Shown here piece after piece: positions 54,411 through 62,050 of a DNA stretch of 64,000 nt; position 1 is the first letter of the stretch; each line of letters begins with the position of its first letter. A model generated the notes under the pieces. That model worked only from the letters and a program-made list of their open reading frames with translations, did no database searches and had not been told where the DNA came from. The stretch comes from Bin55 sp965205545 (lineage in GTDB: Bacteria; Pseudomonadota; Gammaproteobacteria; Pseudomonadales; Azotimanducaceae), in contig OZ242170.1 in assembly GCA_965205545.1 (NCBI GenBank), forward strand, positions 2,356,001-2,420,000, read 5' to 3'. The position numbers and the translations under genes are program-made.

Positions 54411-54690
54411 TTCTAGGAGCGACTGGCGCCTAACCGGGTGAGCGTTGGTCTAAAACCACTTCGACGCAGGCGAGCCCCGAACAAGATCTTGTAAAGATGC
54501 GAATGCCCGTGCAATGTCAATCGTGAGCAAGTTAGACAGTCAGACGACATTTGCTTGAATTGCCCAATAGCTAGCACGGGTTGTGTTGAGTCGAATGGAC
54601 TTTATGGGCCTACTCTCATAGAAAATTGGGTAAACCGCAACCGAGTAACTTGGCTAATAGAATTAAACAGGCTGATAAACAAGGATTGAC

Positions 54691-55092
54691 ATGGCGCAAT
54701 CAATACCAACGATTCTCAACCACATCTCCATTGGCACCAACGACTTGGCCAAGGCATTAGAGTTCTATGATGCGGTGATGGCAACGATCGGCGCAACACG
54801 CCAACTGGACATTCCAAACATTGCTGTGGCATATGGGAAGCGGTTTCCCGAGTTCTGGGTGCAACGTCCACTTGACGGACAAGAGGCTACTTGCGCCAAT
54901 GGCGGCCACTATTCATTTCACGCAACGTCGAAGGAAGAAGTTCATGCGTTTTATGACGCGGCTATCGCCTCAGGAGGGACGGGCGATGGCGAACCTGGTC
55001 CGCGACCCATGTATGGACCTAACTATTACGGAGCCTTCGTGCGTGATTTGGATGGACACAAGATAGAAGCCAATCTCCTCACGTTGGGTTGA
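54691..55092 (+). CDS. VOC superfamily (glyoxalase-like) protein
   Basis: The 133-residue product has the vicinal oxygen chelate fold. It starts with ILNHISIGTNDLAKALEFYD, giving a possible metal His, contains GGHYSFHATSKEEVHAFYDA, where a second ligand is expected, and ends GAFVRDLDGHKIEANLL with the terminal Glu position. It is related to the lactoylglutathione-lyase-like proteins common near lipid and detoxification genes. It differs clearly from the VOC protein at 21155-21541. The reaction is unknown. It lies 79 bp upstream of the FAD oxidase gene in the same direction. Confidence 0.85.
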   Translation: MAQSIPTILNHISIGTNDLAKALEFYDAVMATIGATRQLDIPNIAVAYGKRFPEFWVQRPLDGQEATCANGGHYSFHATSKEEVHAFYDAAIASGGTGDGEPGPRPMYGPNYYGAFVRDLDGHKIEANLLTLG

Positions 55093-55171
55093 GTTGCCTT
55101 TTCTTGCGGACATTCCATTGCAAGAAGCACTCTTGAACTGGCAATCTCTCACGGAAAGGAGTAGATTCTGA

Positions 55172-56779
55172 ATGCCTAGACCAACTGAGAGAAGAAGCTT
55201 CTGGACTTGGGGCTACGTTTCCGACGAGCCGTCGGACGAAGAGCGCGCTAGAGCTGCGAAGCTGGTGTCCCAACGGCTCGGCAGGGAGATTTCGCCTCCC
55301 AGCGTTCCGAACATTGAAGAAATAAAACTGCGTGTCCCGCGATTGGATGTCCCTTCAAGACTAGGGGAGTTCGTGACGTCGGAGCACTCGGAACGTATCA
55401 CTCACACCTACGGAGGGCACTCCACCGAACTTCTTGCCGCAATTCGCGGACATTTCCCTAGTCCACCGGACGCAGTCGCACATCCTCGCAGCCGCAACGA
55501 ACTAGAAGCCGTTTTGGAGTGGTGTTCTACAAATGACATTTGTGCAATACCGTACGGCGGTGGAACGAGCGTTGTCTGGGGCTTGAATGTCCCCGACAAG
55601 TGTGACTCCGCTGTATCTATCGACATGGATTGCATGAGCGGAGTGCTCGAAATCGACCAAATCAGTCGGGCGGCGAAAGTTGAAGCTGGAATTCTGGGTC
55701 CGCATTTGGAAGATGCACTGCGGCCTTATGGACTCACATTGCGGCACTTTCCGCAGAGCTTTCCCTGGTCTACGGTAGGCGGGTGGATTGCGACCCGTTC
55801 TGGGGGTCACTATGCAACGAACCACACCCACATCGACGACTTTGTGGAAAGTGTGACCATGCTGAGCCCAAAGGGATGGTTCGAGTCTCGCCGCTTGCCC
55901 GGCAGCGGCGCTGGGCCTAGCCCTGATCGACTGATTCTTGGATCTGAGGGAATTTTTGGGATCATTTCCGATGCTTGGCTGCGATTGCAGAAGCGACCTG
56001 TCTACAGGGCATCGCTGGGTGCCACATTCTCTGAGTGGGAGAAAGGAACAGAAGCAGTCCGAGCGGTGGTCCAAGCCAAGCTTTGGCCGGCAAATCTGCG
56101 CATTCTCGATCCAGTGGAAGCGGGAATAAACGCGGGATTGGATGGAACCAAGTCGCTGTTGATCCTCGGTTTTGAATCGGCAGACGTTTCCCAACAGTTT
56201 TCAATCGAAACAGCAGCGGAAATCGTTCGTGATTACGGCGGCGAATTCGAACAGGAAGACATTCTCATTGCAGATGGCACTGGTCGGGCAACTGGGCGAG
56301 CTGGTACGGTTGGCGCTTGGCGTCAATCCTTCATCGGTGTCAATGCTGGCGTAGGTTTGGGGCTTGGTTTGCTTTCCGACACGTTTGAAACAGCCATCAC
56401 GTGGGACCAGTGGCCGAACTTCGACGCCTACATTCGAGACAAAGTGGGTTCAGTCTTGCGTGAGGTGTTGGGCGAAACCTCGACCTTGGCCTGTCGGTTT
56501 ACTCATGTCTATCCAGATGGACCGGCACCTTACTACTCATTCAGCGGCCCTGTTCCAATTGGAGAGGAATTCAAGCACTGGAAACTCATCAAGGATGCCG
56601 CAAATGACGCGGTCGTGGCTGCCGGTGGAACGATCACGCACCACCATGCAGTTGGAAGAATGCACAAGTCGGGATGGACGAAGCAGACTCCTTCCGGCTA
56701 CGACCAAGTGTTGCGGGCAATCAAGAAGGAGCTTGACCCACAGGGTGTTCTCAATCCAGGAGTCTTAGTGGATCCCTGA
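55172..56779 (+). CDS. FAD-binding oxidase, alkyldihydroxyacetonephosphate synthase-like
   Basis: The 535-residue product is a VAO-family flavoprotein close to alkyldihydroxyacetonephosphate synthase (AGPS). FAD-binding landmarks are AHPRSRNELEAVLEWC, IPYGGGTSVVWGLN, the AGPS-type PQSFPWSTVGGWIATRSGGH and GSEGIFGIISDAWLRLQ. The C-terminal cap ends with THHHAVGRMHKSGW, the His-rich loop of AGPS catalysis. The N-terminus WGYVSDEP is also characteristic. AGPS makes the ether bond in ether lipids, but bacterial relatives may oxidise other substrates. AAAGGAG precedes the ATG. Confidence 0.85.
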   Translation: MPRPTERRSFWTWGYVSDEPSDEERARAAKLVSQRLGREISPPSVPNIEEIKLRVPRLDVPSRLGEFVTSEHSERITHTYGGHSTELLAAIRGHFPSPPDAVAHPRSRNELEAVLEWCSTNDICAIPYGGGTSVVWGLNVPDKCDSAVSIDMDCMSGVLEIDQISRAAKVEAGILGPHLEDALRPYGLTLRHFPQSFPWSTVGGWIATRSGGHYATNHTHIDDFVESVTMLSPKGWFESRRLPGSGAGPSPDRLILGSEGIFGIISDAWLRLQKRPVYRASLGATFSEWEKGTEAVRAVVQAKLWPANLRILDPVEAGINAGLDGTKSLLILGFESADVSQQFSIETAAEIVRDYGGEFEQEDILIADGTGRATGRAGTVGAWRQSFIGVNAGVGLGLGLLSDTFETAITWDQWPNFDAYIRDKVGSVLREVLGETSTLACRFTHVYPDGPAPYYSFSGPVPIGEEFKHWKLIKDAANDAVVAAGGTITHHHAVGRMHKSGWTKQTPSGYDQVLRAIKKELDPQGVLNPGVLVDP

Positions 56780-56789
56780 TCGTAGAGGA

Positions 56790-57713
56790 TTACTCTTCGT
56801 TTTCCGCGAGCTGTCTAGCGAGCCAATCAACCAGCACTCCGTTGATCTTCTTTGGCCGATCCTGTTGAACAAAGTGTCCTGCGCCAGGAATTGTGACTAA
56901 GGTCAAGTCTTGCTCCAACCACTTCCAGGTGTCGTTCAATGCACCCGGGAGCAGTGCAGTATCGTCCAAACCGTGGAACATCAGAACGGGACATTTCACA
57001 TTGGGCATGGATTCCGGCAGTATGCTTTGGCGGCTCGGTTCGTCTGCTCGAGGATAGTTTGCCTTGTAGTAGTTGAGCATTGATTCGAAGTTCGATCTAT
57101 CGAACGCCTCAATGTACCTTTTGCGCGCGTTTTGGTCTTGAACCCACCCAGCAAGGACTTGAGATGTGAAATTGGCGTGAGCGTTGGGCTTTTGAAAATC
57201 AAATGCATAGGTGCTGTTTTCGCGTTGTTGCGGATTGTTGGCGATTTCTCGTGCCAGGCCTGCCGGATGCGGTAGGTTCAGAATAACGAGCAAGTCAACG
57301 GCTTCGGGTTGCGTCATTGCAATGTTCCATGCAATCGCGCCTCCCCAATCGTGGCCCACGACAATCGCGGAATCGCGTTCCTCCGATTGAATGACGGCCC
57401 GAATGTCTCCGACAAGCAGAGGCATGGAATAGGCTTCCACGCCTTCCGGCTGGTCGGAACGGTTGTAGCCTCGAAGATCTACCGCAGCGACGCGATACTC
57501 AGACTGCAAAGCTTCCATTTGAGACCGCCACGTGTACCAAAAGTCGGGAAAGCCGTGGATCATGACTACTAACGGACCTTCCTCGGGACCCGTTACAACG
57601 TAGTGGATGCTCACGTCGTAGTGTTTCGCGTATTTGTGCTCTACCGTTTCGTACAAATCAGCCATTGTTGAAATTGAACCTGCAATGAGCAGGCAGGATA
57701 TTAGCAATCTCAT
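56790..57713 (-). CDS. alpha/beta hydrolase, epoxide-hydrolase-like, exported
   Basis: The product (307 residues from ATG 57713) has a signal peptide (MRLLISCLLIAGSISTMA) and an alpha/beta hydrolase domain. It shows the oxyanion motif HGFPDFWYTW, the nucleophile in VVGHDWGGAIAW (Asp, as in epoxide and haloalkane hydrolases), a later acid in HGLDDTALLP and the catalytic His in GAGHFVQQDRP. An Asp nucleophile favours epoxide or dehalogenase chemistry over esterase. A TTG at 57737 overlaps the thiolase stop, but ATG with GAGGAAA upstream is the better start. It should act in the periplasm. Confidence 0.85.
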   Translation of the reverse strand: MRLLISCLLIAGSISTMADLYETVEHKYAKHYDVSIHYVVTGPEEGPLVVMIHGFPDFWYTWRSQMEALQSEYRVAAVDLRGYNRSDQPEGVEAYSMPLLVGDIRAVIQSEERDSAIVVGHDWGGAIAWNIAMTQPEAVDLLVILNLPHPAGLAREIANNPQQRENSTYAFDFQKPNAHANFTSQVLAGWVQDQNARKRYIEAFDRSNFESMLNYYKANYPRADEPSRQSILPESMPNVKCPVLMFHGLDDTALLPGALNDTWKWLEQDLTLVTIPGAGHFVQQDRPKKINGVLVDWLARQLAENEE

Positions 57714-57733
57714 GGGGTTTCCTCGTTTTTGAC

Positions 57734-59212
57734 TCAAGCTAGAACTCTCACTTGACCGTCGGATTTCAATCGTATGGGTCTACCGCAGAATTCTTCCTTT
57801 GTCATTCCTTGCAAAGTGTCTGGATCAGTAATGTTTGCCCAGGTTCGGTCGTCATCCAGCGTGCGGCAGGCGATATGTCCTATCGCCGGCTCAAATCCGT
57901 CATACATGACGGTATAGCCTTCTATCCACCCATCGCCGGAATAGCTGTCTAGGACAGTTCTTGACGGAAGTGTGTCAATTTCATCCTGAACGCTGGCGAA
58001 ACCAAATGGACGTGCAGGAGGTTCGCTCCCGTAAAGCCCGTGAACGTGCTTGTAGATGTTGCCGCCGTTTGCCGTGACGAGCCCCTTGCCGGTGGGAGTC
58101 TCTCTGAGCAGCTCCACGGTGCGGGCGATGCTGTGCATCACATAGTTGTTGAGTGGCCCGCCACCGAAAGTCAACCCGCCCGTTACGGTCAGGGGACGCT
58201 CTTCGGACAACCCATACTCCGCAGCTGCAACCTGCACTGCAGAAGGAAAGCAACTGTAGAGATCCACGTAGTTAAGGTCGTCGACTTCTGTGTCGGTCAT
58301 TTCGAGCAGTTTCTGGCCAACCCTGCGAATTCCTGGGGACGTATAGAACTCCTCTCGAACAGATGCTGAGAAGTGGTCGTAGCCCTTCACCCCGGCCAAT
58401 GGGTAGACCCACTTCTCGCGAGGGATACCCAATTCATTGGCTTTCTTCGCCGAAGCCATCAGCAGCGATGCTCCCATGTTTACGGACATGTTTGCGTTCA
58501 TGAATTTCGTGTAGGGAAAGCTAATGGGTCGATTGGACGTGCTAGGCGTGCGGATTTCCTCCGCCGTCATATTGTGATGTACCCAAGCATTTGGGTTGGT
58601 TTGAGCGACATCATTGAATCGGGACCACAGCTCCGAAACGCGAGTAATGTGTGCATCCATGCTCTCGCCTCTGTGATGCCTAATAGCGTTGTCGTACATG
58701 GGGTAGACCTGAATGGCACGGTTAATCCCCTTGGCGACTTCGTACTGGTGGTGTTCGGGTTGCTGTTCAGCTCCCACAACCTTGTCGTACTTTCCTCTAG
58801 CTTCGGAATATTGAAGCGGGATGCCGTTTCTTCTGGCTTTGGAAGAAGAGTTTCCATTTTCCGCTCCGGTTATCAACACCAGGTCGAGACCGTTGTGCAG
58901 CACTTCGAGAGATGTCTCATTGATCATCGCTTGATTCTGGTTTCCACCAATGAGAGTCCCGACAGTTTCAGCGCCAACTGCGCCCATCTGTTGAGCCAGA
59001 GCTGCCGCGGGGTTTTGATATGGCCAAATCCCTCGAATTACTCGAACGGATTGGACTTCGTGGAGATGACCTTCAATGCCGCAATCGCGAGCAGCCGCTC
59101 GGGTCGCCTGCCACATCATTTCGAGTGGCTCCAAGGCATCGTCGAGTCCTTCGATGCGGTTGAGAATTTGTCCAACGCCAACCAATACAGGGGTGCGTTC
59201 AGGCAAGTCCAT
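57734..59212 (-). CDS. thiolase-like acetyl-CoA acetyltransferase family protein
   Basis: The 492-residue product belongs to the SCP-x-like branch of the thiolases (VLVGVGQILNRIEG at the start; NYVDLYSCFPSAVQVAAAEY and GGLTFGGGPLNNYVMHS later). The YSCFPSA segment supplies the C-terminal Cys-containing motif, but where a canonical thiolase has its acyl-accepting Cys the sequence reads GTLIGGNQNQAMINETS, without a cysteine. The reaction may therefore differ from classical acetyl transfer. It is cytoplasmic. The downstream hydrolase gene is nearly contiguous, and a divergent acyl-CoA carboxylase gene starts about 170 bp away, suggesting a shared acyl-CoA pathway. Confidence 0.83.
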   Translation of the reverse strand: MDLPERTPVLVGVGQILNRIEGLDDALEPLEMMWQATRAAARDCGIEGHLHEVQSVRVIRGIWPYQNPAAALAQQMGAVGAETVGTLIGGNQNQAMINETSLEVLHNGLDLVLITGAENGNSSSKARRNGIPLQYSEARGKYDKVVGAEQQPEHHQYEVAKGINRAIQVYPMYDNAIRHHRGESMDAHITRVSELWSRFNDVAQTNPNAWVHHNMTAEEIRTPSTSNRPISFPYTKFMNANMSVNMGASLLMASAKKANELGIPREKWVYPLAGVKGYDHFSASVREEFYTSPGIRRVGQKLLEMTDTEVDDLNYVDLYSCFPSAVQVAAAEYGLSEERPLTVTGGLTFGGGPLNNYVMHSIARTVELLRETPTGKGLVTANGGNIYKHVHGLYGSEPPARPFGFASVQDEIDTLPSRTVLDSYSGDGWIEGYTVMYDGFEPAIGHIACRTLDDDRTWANITDPDTLQGMTKEEFCGRPIRLKSDGQVRVLA

Positions 59213-59385
59213 AATTTGCGTTAGTCTTTAGCTGCCGAGCTGGATTGAGTCTCGTCCCGACTTTCGGCGACGAGGTTCGCCAGACTTTGGTGGTTAGTGT
59301 AGCCATATTGGCAATGCACCGAAGCGATGCTCATGTGATTGAGTTGTATCGATTAGCTGGCGGCTATGGGTTAAGAGGAGCATAC

Positions 59386-60996
59386 ATGCAAGTTTTCCCG
59401 TCTCGAATAAATACGAGCGACTCGGATTTCCAGGCGAACTTTCAGGCCAACCGCAAACTGAGCTGTGAATTGAGCGAATTGCTTGAAACTCTCTCGCTCG
59501 GAGGAGATGAGCGATCTCGGCAACGGCATGTTCAGCGGGGCAAATTGCTGCCGCGGGAACGAGTAAAAGCGTTGCTCGATCCTGACACACCGTTTGTCGA
59601 ATTTTCGCCCCTGGCAGGGTATCAGCTGTACGAGGACGAAGTGCCCGGAGGTGGGTTGATTTCTGGCATCGGCTACGTTGGTGGATCACCGTGCGTGGTG
59701 ATTGCAAACGATGCTACCGTGAAGGGCGGAACCTACTTTCCGATCACGGTCAAGAAGCACCTTCGTGCCCAGGAAGTTGCATCCGAGAACAGACTGCCTT
59801 GCATCTATCTTGTAGATTCTGGAGGCGCGTTTCTGCCTCTACAGTCGGAAGTTTTTCCCGACCGAGAGCACTTTGGTCGCATTTTCTACAACCAGGCAAC
59901 GATGTCCGCTGCTGCAATCCCGCAGATTGCCGTAGTTATGGGTTCGTGTACCGCCGGCGGAGCCTATGTACCAGCAATGTGCGACCAAACCGTCATTGTC
60001 AAGGAACAAGGAACGATATTTCTTGGAGGTCCCCCGTTAGTGAAGGCGGCTACGGGAGAGGAAGTGGATCCTGAGGAATTGGGAGGCGGCGACATACATA
60101 CTCGCGTTTCTGGCGTCGCTGACTACTTGGCGGAGAACGACGAGCACGCGCTGGGCATGGTTCGGCGAATAGTGGCGGACAGCAATATTGAGGAGTCGAC
60201 TTCCAGTGTTGCTCCATCGTTCAAGGAGCCCATCTACGATCCTGCGGAAATCTACGGCATTTTGCCGACGGACTCGAGAGTCCCCTACGACGTCCGAGAG
60301 GTTGTGGCTCGAATCGTCGACGGATCCGAATTCAGCGAGTTCAAGCCTAGGTACGGCGATACCTTGGTTTGTGCGTTCGCCTATCTGTGTGGGCGACCCA
60401 TAGCAATACTGGCCAACAATGGCATTCTCTTTTCCGAAACGGCTCTCAAGGCAGCGCATTTCATCCAATTGGCGGATCGTCGAGGGATTCCCTTGGTGTT
60501 CTTGCAGAACATTAGCGGATTCATGGTCGGCAAGGAATACGAGAATGCCGGCATCGCCAAGGATGGAGCAAAAATGGTTACGGCCGTTGCTTGCGCCAGC
60601 GTACCCAAATTCACGATCATGATCGGAGGCTCGTTTGGAGCAGGCAATTACGCGATGTGCGGCAGAGCCTACGGCGCGCGAATGTTATTCAGTTGGCCGA
60701 ACGCTCGGATATCCGTAATGGGCGGCGAGCAGGCTGCTCAGGTCTTGGCCACCGTTCGACGAGACAGTTCGAGCGCCAGAGGCATTGAGTGGTCTATGGA
60801 CGACGAACTAACCTTCAAGAACGAGATTCGGGATCAATACGAGACTGAGGGACACCCGTACTTTGCCAGTGCTCGAATTTGGGACGATGGGGTGATCGAT
60901 CCAATCGACACACGGCATGTTCTCAGCGTTGCGCTGCAGTGCGCCGACACAAAGCCCACTTCAAGGGAATCGAGATTCGGAATCTTCCGAATGTAG
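59386..60996 (+). CDS. acyl-CoA carboxylase beta subunit (methylcrotonoyl-CoA carboxylase-like)
   Basis: The product (536 residues from ATG 59386) is the carboxyltransferase subunit of a biotin-dependent acyl-CoA carboxylase. The crotonase-like N- and C-lobes are complete: GKLLPRERVKALLDPDTPFV, VVIANDATVKGGTYFPITVK, VMGSCTAGGAYVPAMCDQTV, GGGDIHTRVSGVADYLA, then LFLQNISGFM-type text (VFLQNISGFMVGKEYENAGI) and MIGGSFGAGNYAMCGRAY. This pattern is nearest to the beta subunit that carboxylates methylcrotonyl-CoA in leucine breakdown. The biotin-carrying alpha subunit is not in the window. The start at 59386 has AGAGGAG upstream; a more distal frame start at 59245 lacks support. Confidence 0.88.
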   Translation: MQVFPSRINTSDSDFQANFQANRKLSCELSELLETLSLGGDERSRQRHVQRGKLLPRERVKALLDPDTPFVEFSPLAGYQLYEDEVPGGGLISGIGYVGGSPCVVIANDATVKGGTYFPITVKKHLRAQEVASENRLPCIYLVDSGGAFLPLQSEVFPDREHFGRIFYNQATMSAAAIPQIAVVMGSCTAGGAYVPAMCDQTVIVKEQGTIFLGGPPLVKAATGEEVDPEELGGGDIHTRVSGVADYLAENDEHALGMVRRIVADSNIEESTSSVAPSFKEPIYDPAEIYGILPTDSRVPYDVREVVARIVDGSEFSEFKPRYGDTLVCAFAYLCGRPIAILANNGILFSETALKAAHFIQLADRRGIPLVFLQNISGFMVGKEYENAGIAKDGAKMVTAVACASVPKFTIMIGGSFGAGNYAMCGRAYGARMLFSWPNARISVMGGEQAAQVLATVRRDSSSARGIEWSMDDELTFKNEIRDQYETEGHPYFASARIWDDGVIDPIDTRHVLSVALQCADTKPTSRESRFGIFRM

Positions 60997-61114
60997 AAGT
61001 CGGATTCTTTGAGGGTATTTCGCTTCACACCACCGTGCAGCGTCTATGACATCGACGCCGAAACAATCTATAAAATTGCACGGACGGTTTAACACGGCAC
61101 GCATTGGAAAAATC

Positions 61115-61801
61115 ATGAAAAAGTCTTTTGGTCTATTGGTCTTGGTATGGTTGTTTGCATGGATGCCTCACGCCAACGCCGATGAAATCGAGATATCGGC
61201 AAATGTAACGCTGACCTCCGACTACTCGTTCCGAGGATGGTCACAGACTACTCGCGACCCAGCGATCCAAGGTGGATTCGACATCGAGTTCGAGGAGGGA
61301 TTTTCCCTAGGCACTTGGGCCTCAAATGTCAACTTCGGCTCAAGTACGACGATGGAGTGGGACTTGTACGCGGGGTATTCGTCGTCTTTCAACGACGACG
61401 TCAGTTGGAGCGTGTCGGTTATTCGATTTGAGTATCCGAGTGAAGGAGAAGCTTTTGACTATATGGAGTTTGGAGGTAGCGTTTCCTACATGTCATTAAC
61501 AGCTGGCTTGATGTTCTCTCCATCGTACTTGGGAGACGAGGGACCCTCGTTTCAATATCCCTATGTCGATTACTCGAAGGAATTGAACGACGAAGTCACT
61601 CTCGATCTACACGTGGGTATGAGCATGGTTGACGAAGACGATTTCTTCGGCGATGGCAATGACAGCTACATTGACTTCAGTGCTTCTCTTACACGATCAT
61701 TTCATGGAATTGACGTTTCTGGTGCAATCGTTGGGACCAATCTTGACGACACACCAGACACTGAACCAAGACTTGTCGTTTCATTTTCGAAAAGCATGTG
61801 A
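61115..61801 (+). CDS. TorF-family putative porin
   Basis: The product (228 residues from ATG 61115) has a signal peptide (MKKSFGLLVLVWLFAWMPHANA) and amphipathic beta strands forming an outer-membrane barrel. The opening ANVTLTSDYSFRGWSQT followed by PAIQGGFDIEF and GFSLGTWASNV is the hallmark of the TorF/TIGR02001 family. It is acidic and ends in a C-terminal strand RLVVSFSKSM. It probably forms a small outer-membrane pore; the cargo is unknown. Confidence 0.85.
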   Translation: MKKSFGLLVLVWLFAWMPHANADEIEISANVTLTSDYSFRGWSQTTRDPAIQGGFDIEFEEGFSLGTWASNVNFGSSTTMEWDLYAGYSSSFNDDVSWSVSVIRFEYPSEGEAFDYMEFGGSVSYMSLTAGLMFSPSYLGDEGPSFQYPYVDYSKELNDEVTLDLHVGMSMVDEDDFFGDGNDSYIDFSASLTRSFHGIDVSGAIVGTNLDDTPDTEPRLVVSFSKSM

Positions 61802-62050
61802 ATTAGGTCTAGCCTGAGGCGACAGCTGATTGCATCAGGCGGAACTGATGCCACAGGGCACGACGACTTCGTCGACTGATTTAGCGATCTGCAGCGCATA
61901 GTCGTTGTCCGTCGGTTGCACCCGTGAACTGCATTCAAAGCGCAGTGAACTATTTCCTCTGCGAAATCGAAAGCCACTGGCTAAAAAGGGATTAAGATAG
62001 CTTGACGTACAAAATCGAGGAATTCGCACTTTGAAAACGAGTGCTCAAGT

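Noticed and set aside
58373..59224. 283-codon plus-strand frame opposite the thiolase gene
   Set aside because: It is antisense to a clear thiolase with full family motifs and has no start signal or family features.
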